A stretch of DNA of 49,529 bases from assembly GCA_026398235.1 (NCBI GenBank), contig JAPLTE010000099.1, forward strand, positions 1-49,529, given 5' to 3'. Origin of the DNA: Verrucomicrobiota bacterium. Lineage in GTDB: Bacteria > Verrucomicrobiota > Verrucomicrobiia > Chthoniobacterales > Chthoniobacteraceae. The position numbers were made by a program, and so were the translations under genes. The notes beneath the pieces are model-generated. The model worked only from the letters and a program-made list of their open reading frames with translations, was not told the DNA's origin and did no database searches. This document shows positions 26,601 to 36,499 of the stretch, one piece after another; the stretch's first letter is position 1, and every line of letters starts with the position of its first letter.

Positions 26601-27869
26601 TTACCCTTGCGCCGCAAGCAGAATGCCCGCCGCTTTATCCAGCGTCTCCTGCCATTCGCATTCCGGCTGGGAGTCCGCGACAATTCCGGCCCCCACATGG
26701 AAATGCGCCGTGCCGTCCTCAATCACCACCGTGCGGATGGCGATGTTGAACTGGCTCGTGCCGTTGAACCCGAAATAGCCGATGGCTCCCGTATAAAGCC
26801 CGCGCGGTTCCGGCTCAAGTTCCGCGATGATTTCCATGGCCCGTTTTTTGGGCGCGCCGGTGATGGAACCGCCGGGAAAGCAGGCGCGCAACGCCGTTAC
26901 AGGATCAATTTCCGGGCGCAAGCGCCCTTCGACGCTTGAGACCAAATGGAACACCTGTTCGAAGCGCTCCAGCTTGAGCAACTCGGTCGCGGTGACGGAA
27001 CCGAACTCGCAGACCTGGCCCAAATCGTTGCGCTCCAAATCGGTGATCATGATCAACTCTGCGATCTCTTTGGGCGAAGCGACAAGTTCCTCGGCGCTGG
27101 CCGCATCCGCCGCTGGGTCTGGGCGGCGGGGGCGCGTTCCCTTGATCGGACGGGTCAATATGTGGCGGCCGCTGATGCGCAAAAACAGCTCCGGGGAAGA
27201 GGAGAGAACGGAGCGCCCGTGGAGGGCAAGGAACGCGGCATGCGGCGCGGGCGAAGCGCGGCGCAACGCCTCATAAAAAGCGAACGGCTCGCCGCTGCTC
27301 CACGGGGCAGTGAAGCGATGCGAGAGGTTCACCTGGTAAATATCCCCAGCCGCGATGTATTCCTGCGCGCGCTCCACGCTGCGCAAGAAATCCCCGCGCT
27401 GCATAGTGGGCACAAAACCCCTCGTTCCCAAGCTCCAGCTTGGGACTGCAAATGTCTGCGAGGCTCCAGCCTCGTCCCCCGCCGCGAGCATATCCGCCCA
27501 TTCCGCATACGCGCCACCCACCGAAACCCACCTCCCCTCGGCGTGCCGGTATGCGAGCAACCGGTCATAAAACCCGAAGCAAAACGCGCCATCGTATTCC
27601 ACCCAGCCCGCCGCAAACCCGCGCGGCACATTGCCCTGCGGATCAGCCGCCCCCTGCCGCGCGCCAACCGCATCGCGCAATGCCGTCCAGTCCGCATCGG
27701 TGCGTCCGATCGTAACGAACGCAGGTGAGGCGGCCACAATCGAAACGGCGTCGCTATTGACGCAATCACGCGCCGTATCAAAGAACACCATCCCGGGCAA
27801 GTGGCAGCAGCGCGCGGCGACCTCTGCAGGGGTGAGACGCATTTCGGGAATATCGAGGAACTCCGCCAT
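26601..27869 (-). CDS. pabB: Aminodeoxychorismate synthase component I
   Basis: 422 residues from MAEFLDIPEMRLTPAEV; a longer in-frame start exists but overlaps pabC and lacks homology. The chorismate-binding domain is complete: AAGDIYQVNLSHRF (about 174-187), SSSPELFLRISG, the PIKGTRPR motif that marks PabB, LIMITDLERNDLG, CFPGGSITGAPK and the C-terminal GAGIVADSQPECEW. It makes 4-amino-4-deoxychorismate for folate with a glutaminase subunit not seen here. Residues about 132-149 are encoded by a palindromic repeat inserted in frame. pabC is four bases upstream. Confidence 0.92.
   Translation of the reverse strand: MAEFLDIPEMRLTPAEVAARCCHLPGMVFFDTARDCVNSDAVSIVAASPAFVTIGRTDADWTALRDAVGARQGAADPQGNVPRGFAAGWVEYDGAFCFGFYDRLLAYRHAEGRWVSVGGAYAEWADMLAAGDEAGASQTFAVPSWSLGTRGFVPTMQRGDFLRSVERAQEYIAAGDIYQVNLSHRFTAPWSSGEPFAFYEALRRASPAPHAAFLALHGRSVLSSSPELFLRISGRHILTRPIKGTRPRRPDPAADAASAEELVASPKEIAELIMITDLERNDLGQVCEFGSVTATELLKLERFEQVFHLVSSVEGRLRPEIDPVTALRACFPGGSITGAPKKRAMEIIAELEPEPRGLYTGAIGYFGFNGTSQFNIAIRTVVIEDGTAHFHVGAGIVADSQPECEWQETLDKAAGILLAAQG
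27422..27476. repeat. Double palindrome inside pabB (family B)
   Basis: CCCAAGCTCCAGCTTGGG (27427-27444) and CGAGGCTCCAGCCTCG (27459-27474) are two perfect hairpins sharing the centre GCTCCAGC, separated by 14 bases. The ~54-base unit equals about 18 codons and is read through without a stop, encoding AGASQTFAVPSWSLGTR. The sequence resembles dispersed intergenic palindromes of other genomes; here it is in coding DNA. Confidence 0.75.
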
Positions 27870-27873
27870 CCCC

Positions 27874-28659
27874 TCACCTCTTGCTAAAAAATTCCGCGCA
27901 TAATTCCTCGGCCAGTGCGGTTTGCAGCAGCCTGCCATCCAGCATGGCCACGGGTTTCACCCCGGTCCAACTGCTCGTCAGAAAACACCCGCTCACACGG
28001 CTGAGTTCCTCGCGAGAAATAGGACGCTCAATGACCGCGCGCCGCGCCATCACCCATTCGCGCACCACCCCGGCCCGCGCCCCACTTGAAATCGGGGGCG
28101 TCACAAGCCGCCCTTCCAGCACGACAAATACATTGGCCATGCAAGCGGAGATCAGTTCGCCGCGCGGGTTGAACACGAGCGCTTCGTCGCATCCGGTGGC
28201 GCGCGCCGCCTGCAACGCCGCGAGGTTGGCCCAGTAATTGGCCGTTTTGAGTCCGCCCAGCAGTGGAAGAAACGGTTCGCGGTGCACCCCCACCCGAGAA
28301 GGCTCCGGCGAAGGGGCGCTTCTCGGCTCCACAAATAAAACCACCTGCGGTGCCGTCACGGGATCGCAAGGCCCGCCTTCTCCAGCGGTCACATAAATGC
28401 GGGCGAATGCGGGACCAGCCATCTGATTGAGACGCTCCCCGGCACATTTCAGCACAGTGGGATTGAGCGGCCAACCGCACTGGCTGCAAGCGGATTCGAG
28501 CCTAGCCAAGTGGGCATCGAGAAACTCCACGCCTCCGTCGCGAAGCGCCAGGCTCTCAAACAGCGCCATCCCATAGCGGAACCCGCGATCCGAAACCGGG
28601 ATGCGGTTATCCGGGGCAAATTTCGAGCCGTTCCAAAGCCAAAATTGAGGAGCAGTCAT
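27874..28659 (-). CDS. pabC: Aminodeoxychorismate lyase / class IV aminotransferase
   Basis: 261 residues of the PLP fold-IV family. Landmarks are the PVSDRGFRYGMALFESLALR start region, the PLP lysine in GGLKTANYWANLAAL (Lys138), DEALVFNPRGELISACMANVF, and a C-terminal TSSWTGVKPVAMLDGR. Position alone supports PabC: it ends four bases before pabB, and together they would make 4-aminobenzoate. Family members also include branched-chain and D-amino-acid transaminases, which sequence alone does not exclude. The upstream 96-base gap is filled with repeats. Confidence 0.78.
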   Translation of the reverse strand: MTAPQFWLWNGSKFAPDNRIPVSDRGFRYGMALFESLALRDGGVEFLDAHLARLESACSQCGWPLNPTVLKCAGERLNQMAGPAFARIYVTAGEGGPCDPVTAPQVVLFVEPRSAPSPEPSRVGVHREPFLPLLGGLKTANYWANLAALQAARATGCDEALVFNPRGELISACMANVFVVLEGRLVTPPISSGARAGVVREWVMARRAVIERPISREELSRVSGCFLTSSWTGVKPVAMLDGRLLQTALAEELCAEFFSKR

Positions 28660-28682
28660 CGTCTCGGTTAAAGAATCTTTGA

Positions 28683-28737
28683 ATTCCTGGTTTCCTGATT
28701 AATTCCCTTTTTGCGTCCTTTGCGGCTTTGCGCGAGA
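28683..28737. repeat. TTCCTGGT and TTTGCGxCC tandem motifs upstream of pabC
   Basis: TTCCTGGTTTCCTGATT (8-base period, as in the 33.3-kb element) is followed by TTTGCGTCC/TTTGCGGCT/TTGCGCGAG (9-base period, as at 25.34 and 40.63 kb). It fills the spacer between the sigma-54 activator gene and pabC and would be transcribed if these form one operon. Confidence 0.65.
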
Positions 28738-28755
28738 TCTTTCCGCGCTTCCCTC

Positions 28756-30198
28756 CTACACCCCGCTCGACTCTTTGGTGATTCCGAAAATCTCGATCCG
28801 CTTGCGCAGGGTGGCGCGTGTGATCCCGAGCAATTTCGCGGCGCGCACCTGGTTGCCGCGCGTGACTTTCATCGCGTGCAAGGTGAATTCCCTCTCCAAC
28901 CAAGGCAGCAACTGCACGTTGGGATCGGCTTGGGCCGTCTGGAGTAGGTATTCAATCGCGCTTTCCTTGGTCAACTCCAGCGCGTTCGCAACGGAGGTAA
29001 GATCGTCTTCGAGCGGGATGCTTTCGTTGCCCAGCGGAAGGTCCTTGGGCAGGATGACGTCGGAGGTCGCCAGGACCGTGGCGCGCTGGATGGTGTTTTC
29101 CAGTTCCCGGACGTTGCCGGGCCATGGGTAACCCTCCATCACACGCAAGGCTTCCTCGCTCAAACGCATGCGCGGGAGGTGCTTGGTGGCGGCGACTTTT
29201 TGCAGGAAATATTCGGCGAGCAGCCGGATGTCCTCCACGCGCGCCCGCAGCGGCGGGAGTTGAATACGGACGACGTTGAGCCGGTAAAACAAATCCTCGC
29301 GGAAATTTTTTCGGCTCACTTCCTGTTCAAGATTCTTGTTGGTCGCGGCGACGATGCGGACATCGGTGCGGAGCGTTTGATTGCCTCCCACCCGCGAGAA
29401 TTCCCCTTCCTGCAAAACCCGCAGGATTTTGCTCTGGATGGCAATAGGCATGTCGCCGATCTCATCCAAAAAGAGCGTCCCGCCGTTGCATTGCTCAAAC
29501 CGGCCTGCCCGCTGGACGACCGCGCCGGTGAACGCTCCTTTTTCGTGGCCGAACAGTTCGCTTTCCAGCAGTTGCTCCGGAATGGCGGCGCAGTTGATGG
29601 CGATGAAATCCTTGGCGGCGCGCTGGCTGTAATGATGGATGGCGCGCGCAACGAGTTCCTTGCCGCTGCCGCTCTCGCCGGTGATCATCACGGGCGCATC
29701 GGAGTGGGCCACGCGGCCCACCATTTTGAATACCTGCTGCATCGCCTGGGATTGGCCGACGATACTGTCCTGATGCTGCTCAACGGTGAGTTGCGGCTTG
29801 AAAGTGACCGCCGAGCGCATCTGCTCCTGCTCAGTGAGCGCGGCATCCACCACGTGCTTCAAATTGAAAGGCAGCCCCTCTTTGCGCAGGAAATCGAATG
29901 CGCCGAGCTTCATTGATTCGATGACGGTCTGGGTCGTGCCAAACGCGCTGGTGAGGATGACCATCGCGTTGGGATCGCGCTGCCGGGCTTTGGCGAGCAG
30001 TTCCAGCCCGCTGTAAGGCTGCAAATGCGTTTCCGTGATTAACAGGTCGGGCGCATCCTGGCAAAAGATCCGGTAGGCTTCGTCGGAGGCGGTGGCGGCA
30101 AGCACGCGGATCGTGGGGGTCTCGAGCTGTTTCTGAACCCAGTCGAGAAAATCCGGATCCGGATCCACCACAAGAATGGTTTGTGCCTTGTCGCTCAT
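28756..30198 (-). CDS. NtrC-family sigma-54 activator with Glu at the receiver phosphorylation site
   Basis: 480 residues from MSDKAQTILVVDPDPDF. The receiver domain spans 1-~118, the AAA+ domain ~145-380, and the Fis-type helix-turn-helix ~440-475 (NQVRAAKLLGITRATLRKRI). Walker A is GESGSGKE (174-181), and the sigma-54 contact loop GAFTGA (221-226) is intact, so it should drive sigma-54 promoters. In the receiver the expected phospho-acceptor Asp is Glu56 (LLITETHL), and the acidic pair is D12-P13; Thr83 and Lys106 are kept. The protein may be permanently active or controlled otherwise. No histidine kinase is adjacent. It starts four bases after uppS. Confidence 0.9.
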   Translation of the reverse strand: MSDKAQTILVVDPDPDFLDWVQKQLETPTIRVLAATASDEAYRIFCQDAPDLLITETHLQPYSGLELLAKARQRDPNAMVILTSAFGTTQTVIESMKLGAFDFLRKEGLPFNLKHVVDAALTEQEQMRSAVTFKPQLTVEQHQDSIVGQSQAMQQVFKMVGRVAHSDAPVMITGESGSGKELVARAIHHYSQRAAKDFIAINCAAIPEQLLESELFGHEKGAFTGAVVQRAGRFEQCNGGTLFLDEIGDMPIAIQSKILRVLQEGEFSRVGGNQTLRTDVRIVAATNKNLEQEVSRKNFREDLFYRLNVVRIQLPPLRARVEDIRLLAEYFLQKVAATKHLPRMRLSEEALRVMEGYPWPGNVRELENTIQRATVLATSDVILPKDLPLGNESIPLEDDLTSVANALELTKESAIEYLLQTAQADPNVQLLPWLEREFTLHAMKVTRGNQVRAAKLLGITRATLRKRIEIFGITKESSGV

Positions 30199-30202
30199 GA
30201 GC

Positions 30203-33242
<3,040 letters not shown>

Positions 33243-33252
33243 ATTTAGAGAG

Positions 33253-33397
33253 AGGAATCAGGAAACCAAGAAGCTAGGAAGAGGAGAGAGAAGTAATGCT
33301 TCGTAGGGTTTCACTATTCCCCATGTGTGCAGAAAAAAACAAGACCTTCAAGAAACCCCCATCGCTTTTTCCTGGTTTCCTGGCTTCCTGATTTTTC
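33253..33397. repeat. Inverted-repeat element with 8-bp-periodic arms (family D)
   Basis: The left arm 33253-33281 reads GGAATCAG/GAAACCAA/GAAGCTAG. The right arm 33365-33393 reads TTCCTGGT/TTCCTGGC/TTCCTGAT. The arms are inverted relative to each other with several mismatches. The centre (~83 bases) is AT-richer than its neighbours and not seen elsewhere in the window. It fills nearly the whole 161-base gap between the CDF gene and the aldolase gene. Confidence 0.65.
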
Positions 33398-33403
33398 CTC
33401 CGC

Positions 33404-34411
33404 CTACGCTTCCTCGTCGACAATAATCTTGTCGTAGAAGGCCACCAGATCGTCCTTTTCCGGGGAATCATTCCACGCAATGGCAGAGCGCGGGTGCCGG
33501 TTCATGAACCCGGTGAGCATGTAGGGCACGCTGAAACCCCAGCCAAGCTCTTCCCGCATCGGTTCAATGGCTTCCTGTAGGCATTTGAGCACGGGCCGGA
33601 CATTGTATTTGGGGTTGTGCAGAAAGCGCAGGAGCAGCTCCATCGGGCAGTTGCCCGCGCCGCGCCCCAAACCTCCAATGGTGGCGTCCAGGAAGTTGGC
33701 GCCCTTGACGATTCCCTGAATCGTGTTTGAGAAGCCGAGCTGCAAATTGTTGTGCATGTGCACGCCGACCTCCTTGCCTGAGGCCTTGGCGTAGCGCAGG
33801 TATTTATCCATCAGGTAATCGATCTGTTCGCTGTAAAGCGCGCCGAAGCTGTCCACAAGGCAGATCGCCTTCGCTTCGCAGGTGGAGATCATCTCCAGCG
33901 CCATATCAAGTTCACGCTCGAGCACGTTGGAAACGGACATCAGGTTGACGCAGGTTTCGTACCCCTTGTCGTTGGCATCCTTGATCATATCGAGCGCCGT
34001 CGGGATTTGATGGATGTAGGTGGCCACGCGCACCATGTCGATGACGCTCTGCTCCTTGGGCAGGATATCGTTGTGGTAATCGGTCTTCTCCGCATCGGCC
34101 ATCACGGAAATTTTCAGCGCGCTCGGGTTATCCCCGACAATCCGCCGGATATCCGCCTCGTCACAAAACCGCCAGGCGCCAAACCGGTCGCGGGCAAAAA
34201 CTTTCTTCGAGGCTTTGTAGCCGATCTCCATGTAATCGATGCCCGCTTCGACACACGCATCATAGACCGCCTTGACGGTGCGGTCGTCGAATTTGCTGTC
34301 GTTCATGAGGCCGCCATCGCGAATGGTGGCGTCCAGGACCTTGATTTCTTCGCGGTAGGAGACCCAGCGTCCGGCAAATCCGGATGTTTCTGTCGTGTTT
34401 TGCATGTTCAT
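33404..34411 (-). CDS. Aldolase-type (HMGL-like TIM barrel) enzyme
   Basis: 335 residues from MNMQNTTETSGF, whose ATG overlaps the previous stop (ATGA). The DRE-TIM pattern is visible: KVLDATIRDGGLMND (Arg-Asp dyad), DYMEIGYKASKK, CLVDSFGALYSEQIDYLMD, and the metal-binding VGVHMHNNLQLGFSN (His-x-His) followed by DATIGGLGRGAGNCPMELLL. It is closest in style to 4-hydroxy-2-oxovalerate aldolases, but no catabolic genes are present. The C-terminal ~70 residues include VPYMLTGFMNRHP. The substrate is unknown. An overlapping membrane protein upstream suggests a role in making or modifying a surface molecule; this is inference. Confidence 0.75.
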   Translation of the reverse strand: MNMQNTTETSGFAGRWVSYREEIKVLDATIRDGGLMNDSKFDDRTVKAVYDACVEAGIDYMEIGYKASKKVFARDRFGAWRFCDEADIRRIVGDNPSALKISVMADAEKTDYHNDILPKEQSVIDMVRVATYIHQIPTALDMIKDANDKGYETCVNLMSVSNVLERELDMALEMISTCEAKAICLVDSFGALYSEQIDYLMDKYLRYAKASGKEVGVHMHNNLQLGFSNTIQGIVKGANFLDATIGGLGRGAGNCPMELLLRFLHNPKYNVRPVLKCLQEAIEPMREELGWGFSVPYMLTGFMNRHPRSAIAWNDSPEKDDLVAFYDKIIVDEEA

Positions 34412-35928
34412 TCTTTCGTATGCTGTTTCCGGCTCGGGATCAACTTGAAAACCGGAATGCTCGCAAGAGCATTGCGCCGATCCGCAAACCAACCCTCCAT
34501 CCTTCGACGGCGGTTCGGGAAGCAAAGCGCTGTCAAAAGGGTGAACGCAACGAAAGAAAAAGCGGTCGAGGCGATGACTGTCGTGTGGTACCAGAATTGA
34601 TGCGCCTTGAGGAAAAGGGTCGGTTTTAACGTCTCCAGCCCAGGGAAATAATAAGAAAAGGGGGTTGCCGCTTCCAGCTTGAAGAGCAGCCAAGGCTGGG
34701 CTCCGGCCCAGCAATCGTGGATCGCAAAACCCAATGCCGCCCCGCAAAGCAGCCGCGCGAGCAAGCGCCCTTGCTTGCTCTCCCGGCCCTCCAGCCCCGC
34801 GATGGCCACAAACAAGAGTCCGGTAAAACTCAGGGAAATCAGACGGGTGACCACCCGCTCCGTGTGAAACAAGGGGATCGGGTAGAGCCAGGCAAAAAGC
34901 GTTCCGTAGGAGAGGATCGCCATTCCCAGGCTCCCCACCACGAGCGGCAGGGCAAAGGGGGTCTGTTTGCGCCTGAAAATCACCGTTGCAAGCGCCCCAA
35001 AAACCGCAAGCAACAAGAGCGCCCACCCGGTGTAATGATCAAATTCCCACCACCCCAACTGGCTTGCGGTAAGCGGGATGTCTGAGGGCACGCCGGGAGT
35101 ATACCCTTTGATCACCGTGAACGCGTCCAACAAAGTGCGCAGGCTAGGGTAGCCGGTCAGAAAATCGCCCCTCCCGGGAACGAAAAGCTTGGCAGGCAAA
35201 AGCCGGAAAAACGCCATCCCGCAGGCTCCGAGAATCGCAAAAAAAGCGGAAGCGAACGCTTTCGGTTGCCCCAGGCAGGCCAGCCCGATGAAAAAAATCC
35301 ACCAAATGGCGAGGTGAAACGCCCCCAATAGAAACAAGGCAAAAAGGGAAAACGCCAGCGGCAGCCAGGAAAAAGGGGGGGCCTTGGGTTCCAAAATGTT
35401 GAGGAGTCCCAGCAGAAGCCACGGGGTTAAAAAACAGCCGGCCCACATTAAATGCCCCGCCGCGAGGTGGGCCACCACAAAGCCATTGAACGAGACGGCA
35501 ACCGCCGCGAGCAAAAACGCTTCGCGCGACCAGCACAGCCGTTTTTTTATTTTCCACCAGCCCCAAACGCCTGCGCAGAAGAGGAGGCAGACATGGAAAG
35601 CGACAAATCCTCCGTTGGTAAACCAGGGCATCAGGAGAATCTGCGGAGCCAGCAAAGTCTCCGGTATGGCCAGGAATTTATCGGTGACATGCGCAGACCA
35701 GTTGCTGATCCAGGGGATCGTCCCTTCGGTCAGGCTGAGGCGGGTGATATCGAAGTAATACGCATGCACCGGCCAATCTTCAAAGCTCAAGCGGAGGTGG
35801 CCGTAGCCGAAAAAATAGAGCCAGAACCAACACCCGGGGACCAGGAGGAGCAGCAGCGCCGCAAGATCAAGCAAGCGGGACCGCAGAGTTGGCGGCAGCG
35901 GCAAACGATGCTGGACGGGGGACGACAT
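34408..35928 (-). CDS. Polytopic membrane protein, GT-C-like topology
   Basis: 506 residues with about 11-12 membrane spans. A first span at about 22-42 (LAALLLLLVPGCWFWLYFFG) is followed by a long first loop with DWPVHAYYFDITRLSLTEGT. That layout is reminiscent of lipid-sugar GT-C glycosyltransferases, whose acidic motif lies in this loop, but I cannot assign a family. Two large non-membrane stretches occur near 250-290 and 420-450. It overlaps the aldolase-type gene by four bases, so the two proteins are made together. The C-terminus is strongly basic (FPNRRRRMEG, PSRKQHTKE). Confidence 0.6.
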   Translation of the reverse strand: MSSPVQHRLPLPPTLRSRLLDLAALLLLLVPGCWFWLYFFGYGHLRLSFEDWPVHAYYFDITRLSLTEGTIPWISNWSAHVTDKFLAIPETLLAPQILLMPWFTNGGFVAFHVCLLFCAGVWGWWKIKKRLCWSREAFLLAAVAVSFNGFVVAHLAAGHLMWAGCFLTPWLLLGLLNILEPKAPPFSWLPLAFSLFALFLLGAFHLAIWWIFFIGLACLGQPKAFASAFFAILGACGMAFFRLLPAKLFVPGRGDFLTGYPSLRTLLDAFTVIKGYTPGVPSDIPLTASQLGWWEFDHYTGWALLLLAVFGALATVIFRRKQTPFALPLVVGSLGMAILSYGTLFAWLYPIPLFHTERVVTRLISLSFTGLLFVAIAGLEGRESKQGRLLARLLCGAALGFAIHDCWAGAQPWLLFKLEAATPFSYYFPGLETLKPTLFLKAHQFWYHTTVIASTAFSFVAFTLLTALCFPNRRRRMEGWFADRRNALASIPVFKLIPSRKQHTKE

Positions 35929-36081
35929 ACTGATTTTTGCGTAAACGCTCCCTGTGGGATAAAGAGTTTAGGATTCTTTGTCAATGGCCGCCACGCTCCC
36001 GGCGGCTTTGCAAATCCGGCAAACTTCCGGATTGAGCACGGGCGCAACCGGGCACACAATGCCGCCCGATCCCCAACTCTT

Positions 36082-36492
36082 ATGGACATCGTCACCCAAC
36101 TTGCCGTTTTCGTCGCCAACACCCCCGGAACTCTCGCAGAGGTTTGCGATGCGCTGGCCCATGCCAACATCAATATCTACGCGCTGACGACCTCGGACAG
36201 CGTCGACCACGCCGTCATCCGCATGGTCGTGAGCGACACCCGCAAGGCGCTCCACATTTTCGAGCAGCGCGGCGCATTGGTGGTGGAGAACGACGTGATC
36301 ATGATCGACAACAGCAACAAACCGGGCAGCCTTTCCCGGGTTGCGGCGAAGCTGGCCGAAGTGAAGATCAACATCGAATATGCCTACCTGGCCACCAGCC
36401 CGAGTTCCAAAAAAGGGCTGCTTATTCTGCGCGTGAGCAACAGCAAAAAAGCGCTCCAGGTGTTGACGGCAACCACAGCTTCGGCGACGTAA
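36082..36492 (+). CDS. Tandem ACT-domain protein
   Basis: 136 residues made of two ACT domains. The first is at about 4-66 (QLAVFVANTPGTLAEVCDALAHANIN), and the second at about 72-134 (MIDNSNKPGSLSRVAAKLAEVKIN). Both carry the N-P-G-x-L ligand loop that binds amino acids in this fold. Stand-alone double-ACT proteins are thought to sense amino acids, but no partner can be named. The frame is open for 210 codons upstream, antisense to the neighbouring membrane protein, so ATG 36082 was chosen where homology begins. glgX starts seven bases after its stop. Confidence 0.85.
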   Translation: MDIVTQLAVFVANTPGTLAEVCDALAHANINIYALTTSDSVDHAVIRMVVSDTRKALHIFEQRGALVVENDVIMIDNSNKPGSLSRVAAKLAEVKINIEYAYLATSPSSKKGLLILRVSNSKKALQVLTATTASAT

Positions 36493-36499
36493 TCCGCGC

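Noticed and set aside
33404-35026. A single 540-codon fusion of aldolase with upstream residues
   Set aside because: The extra N-terminal part is an out-of-frame reading of the membrane-protein gene; the ATGA overlap and homology place the start at 34411.
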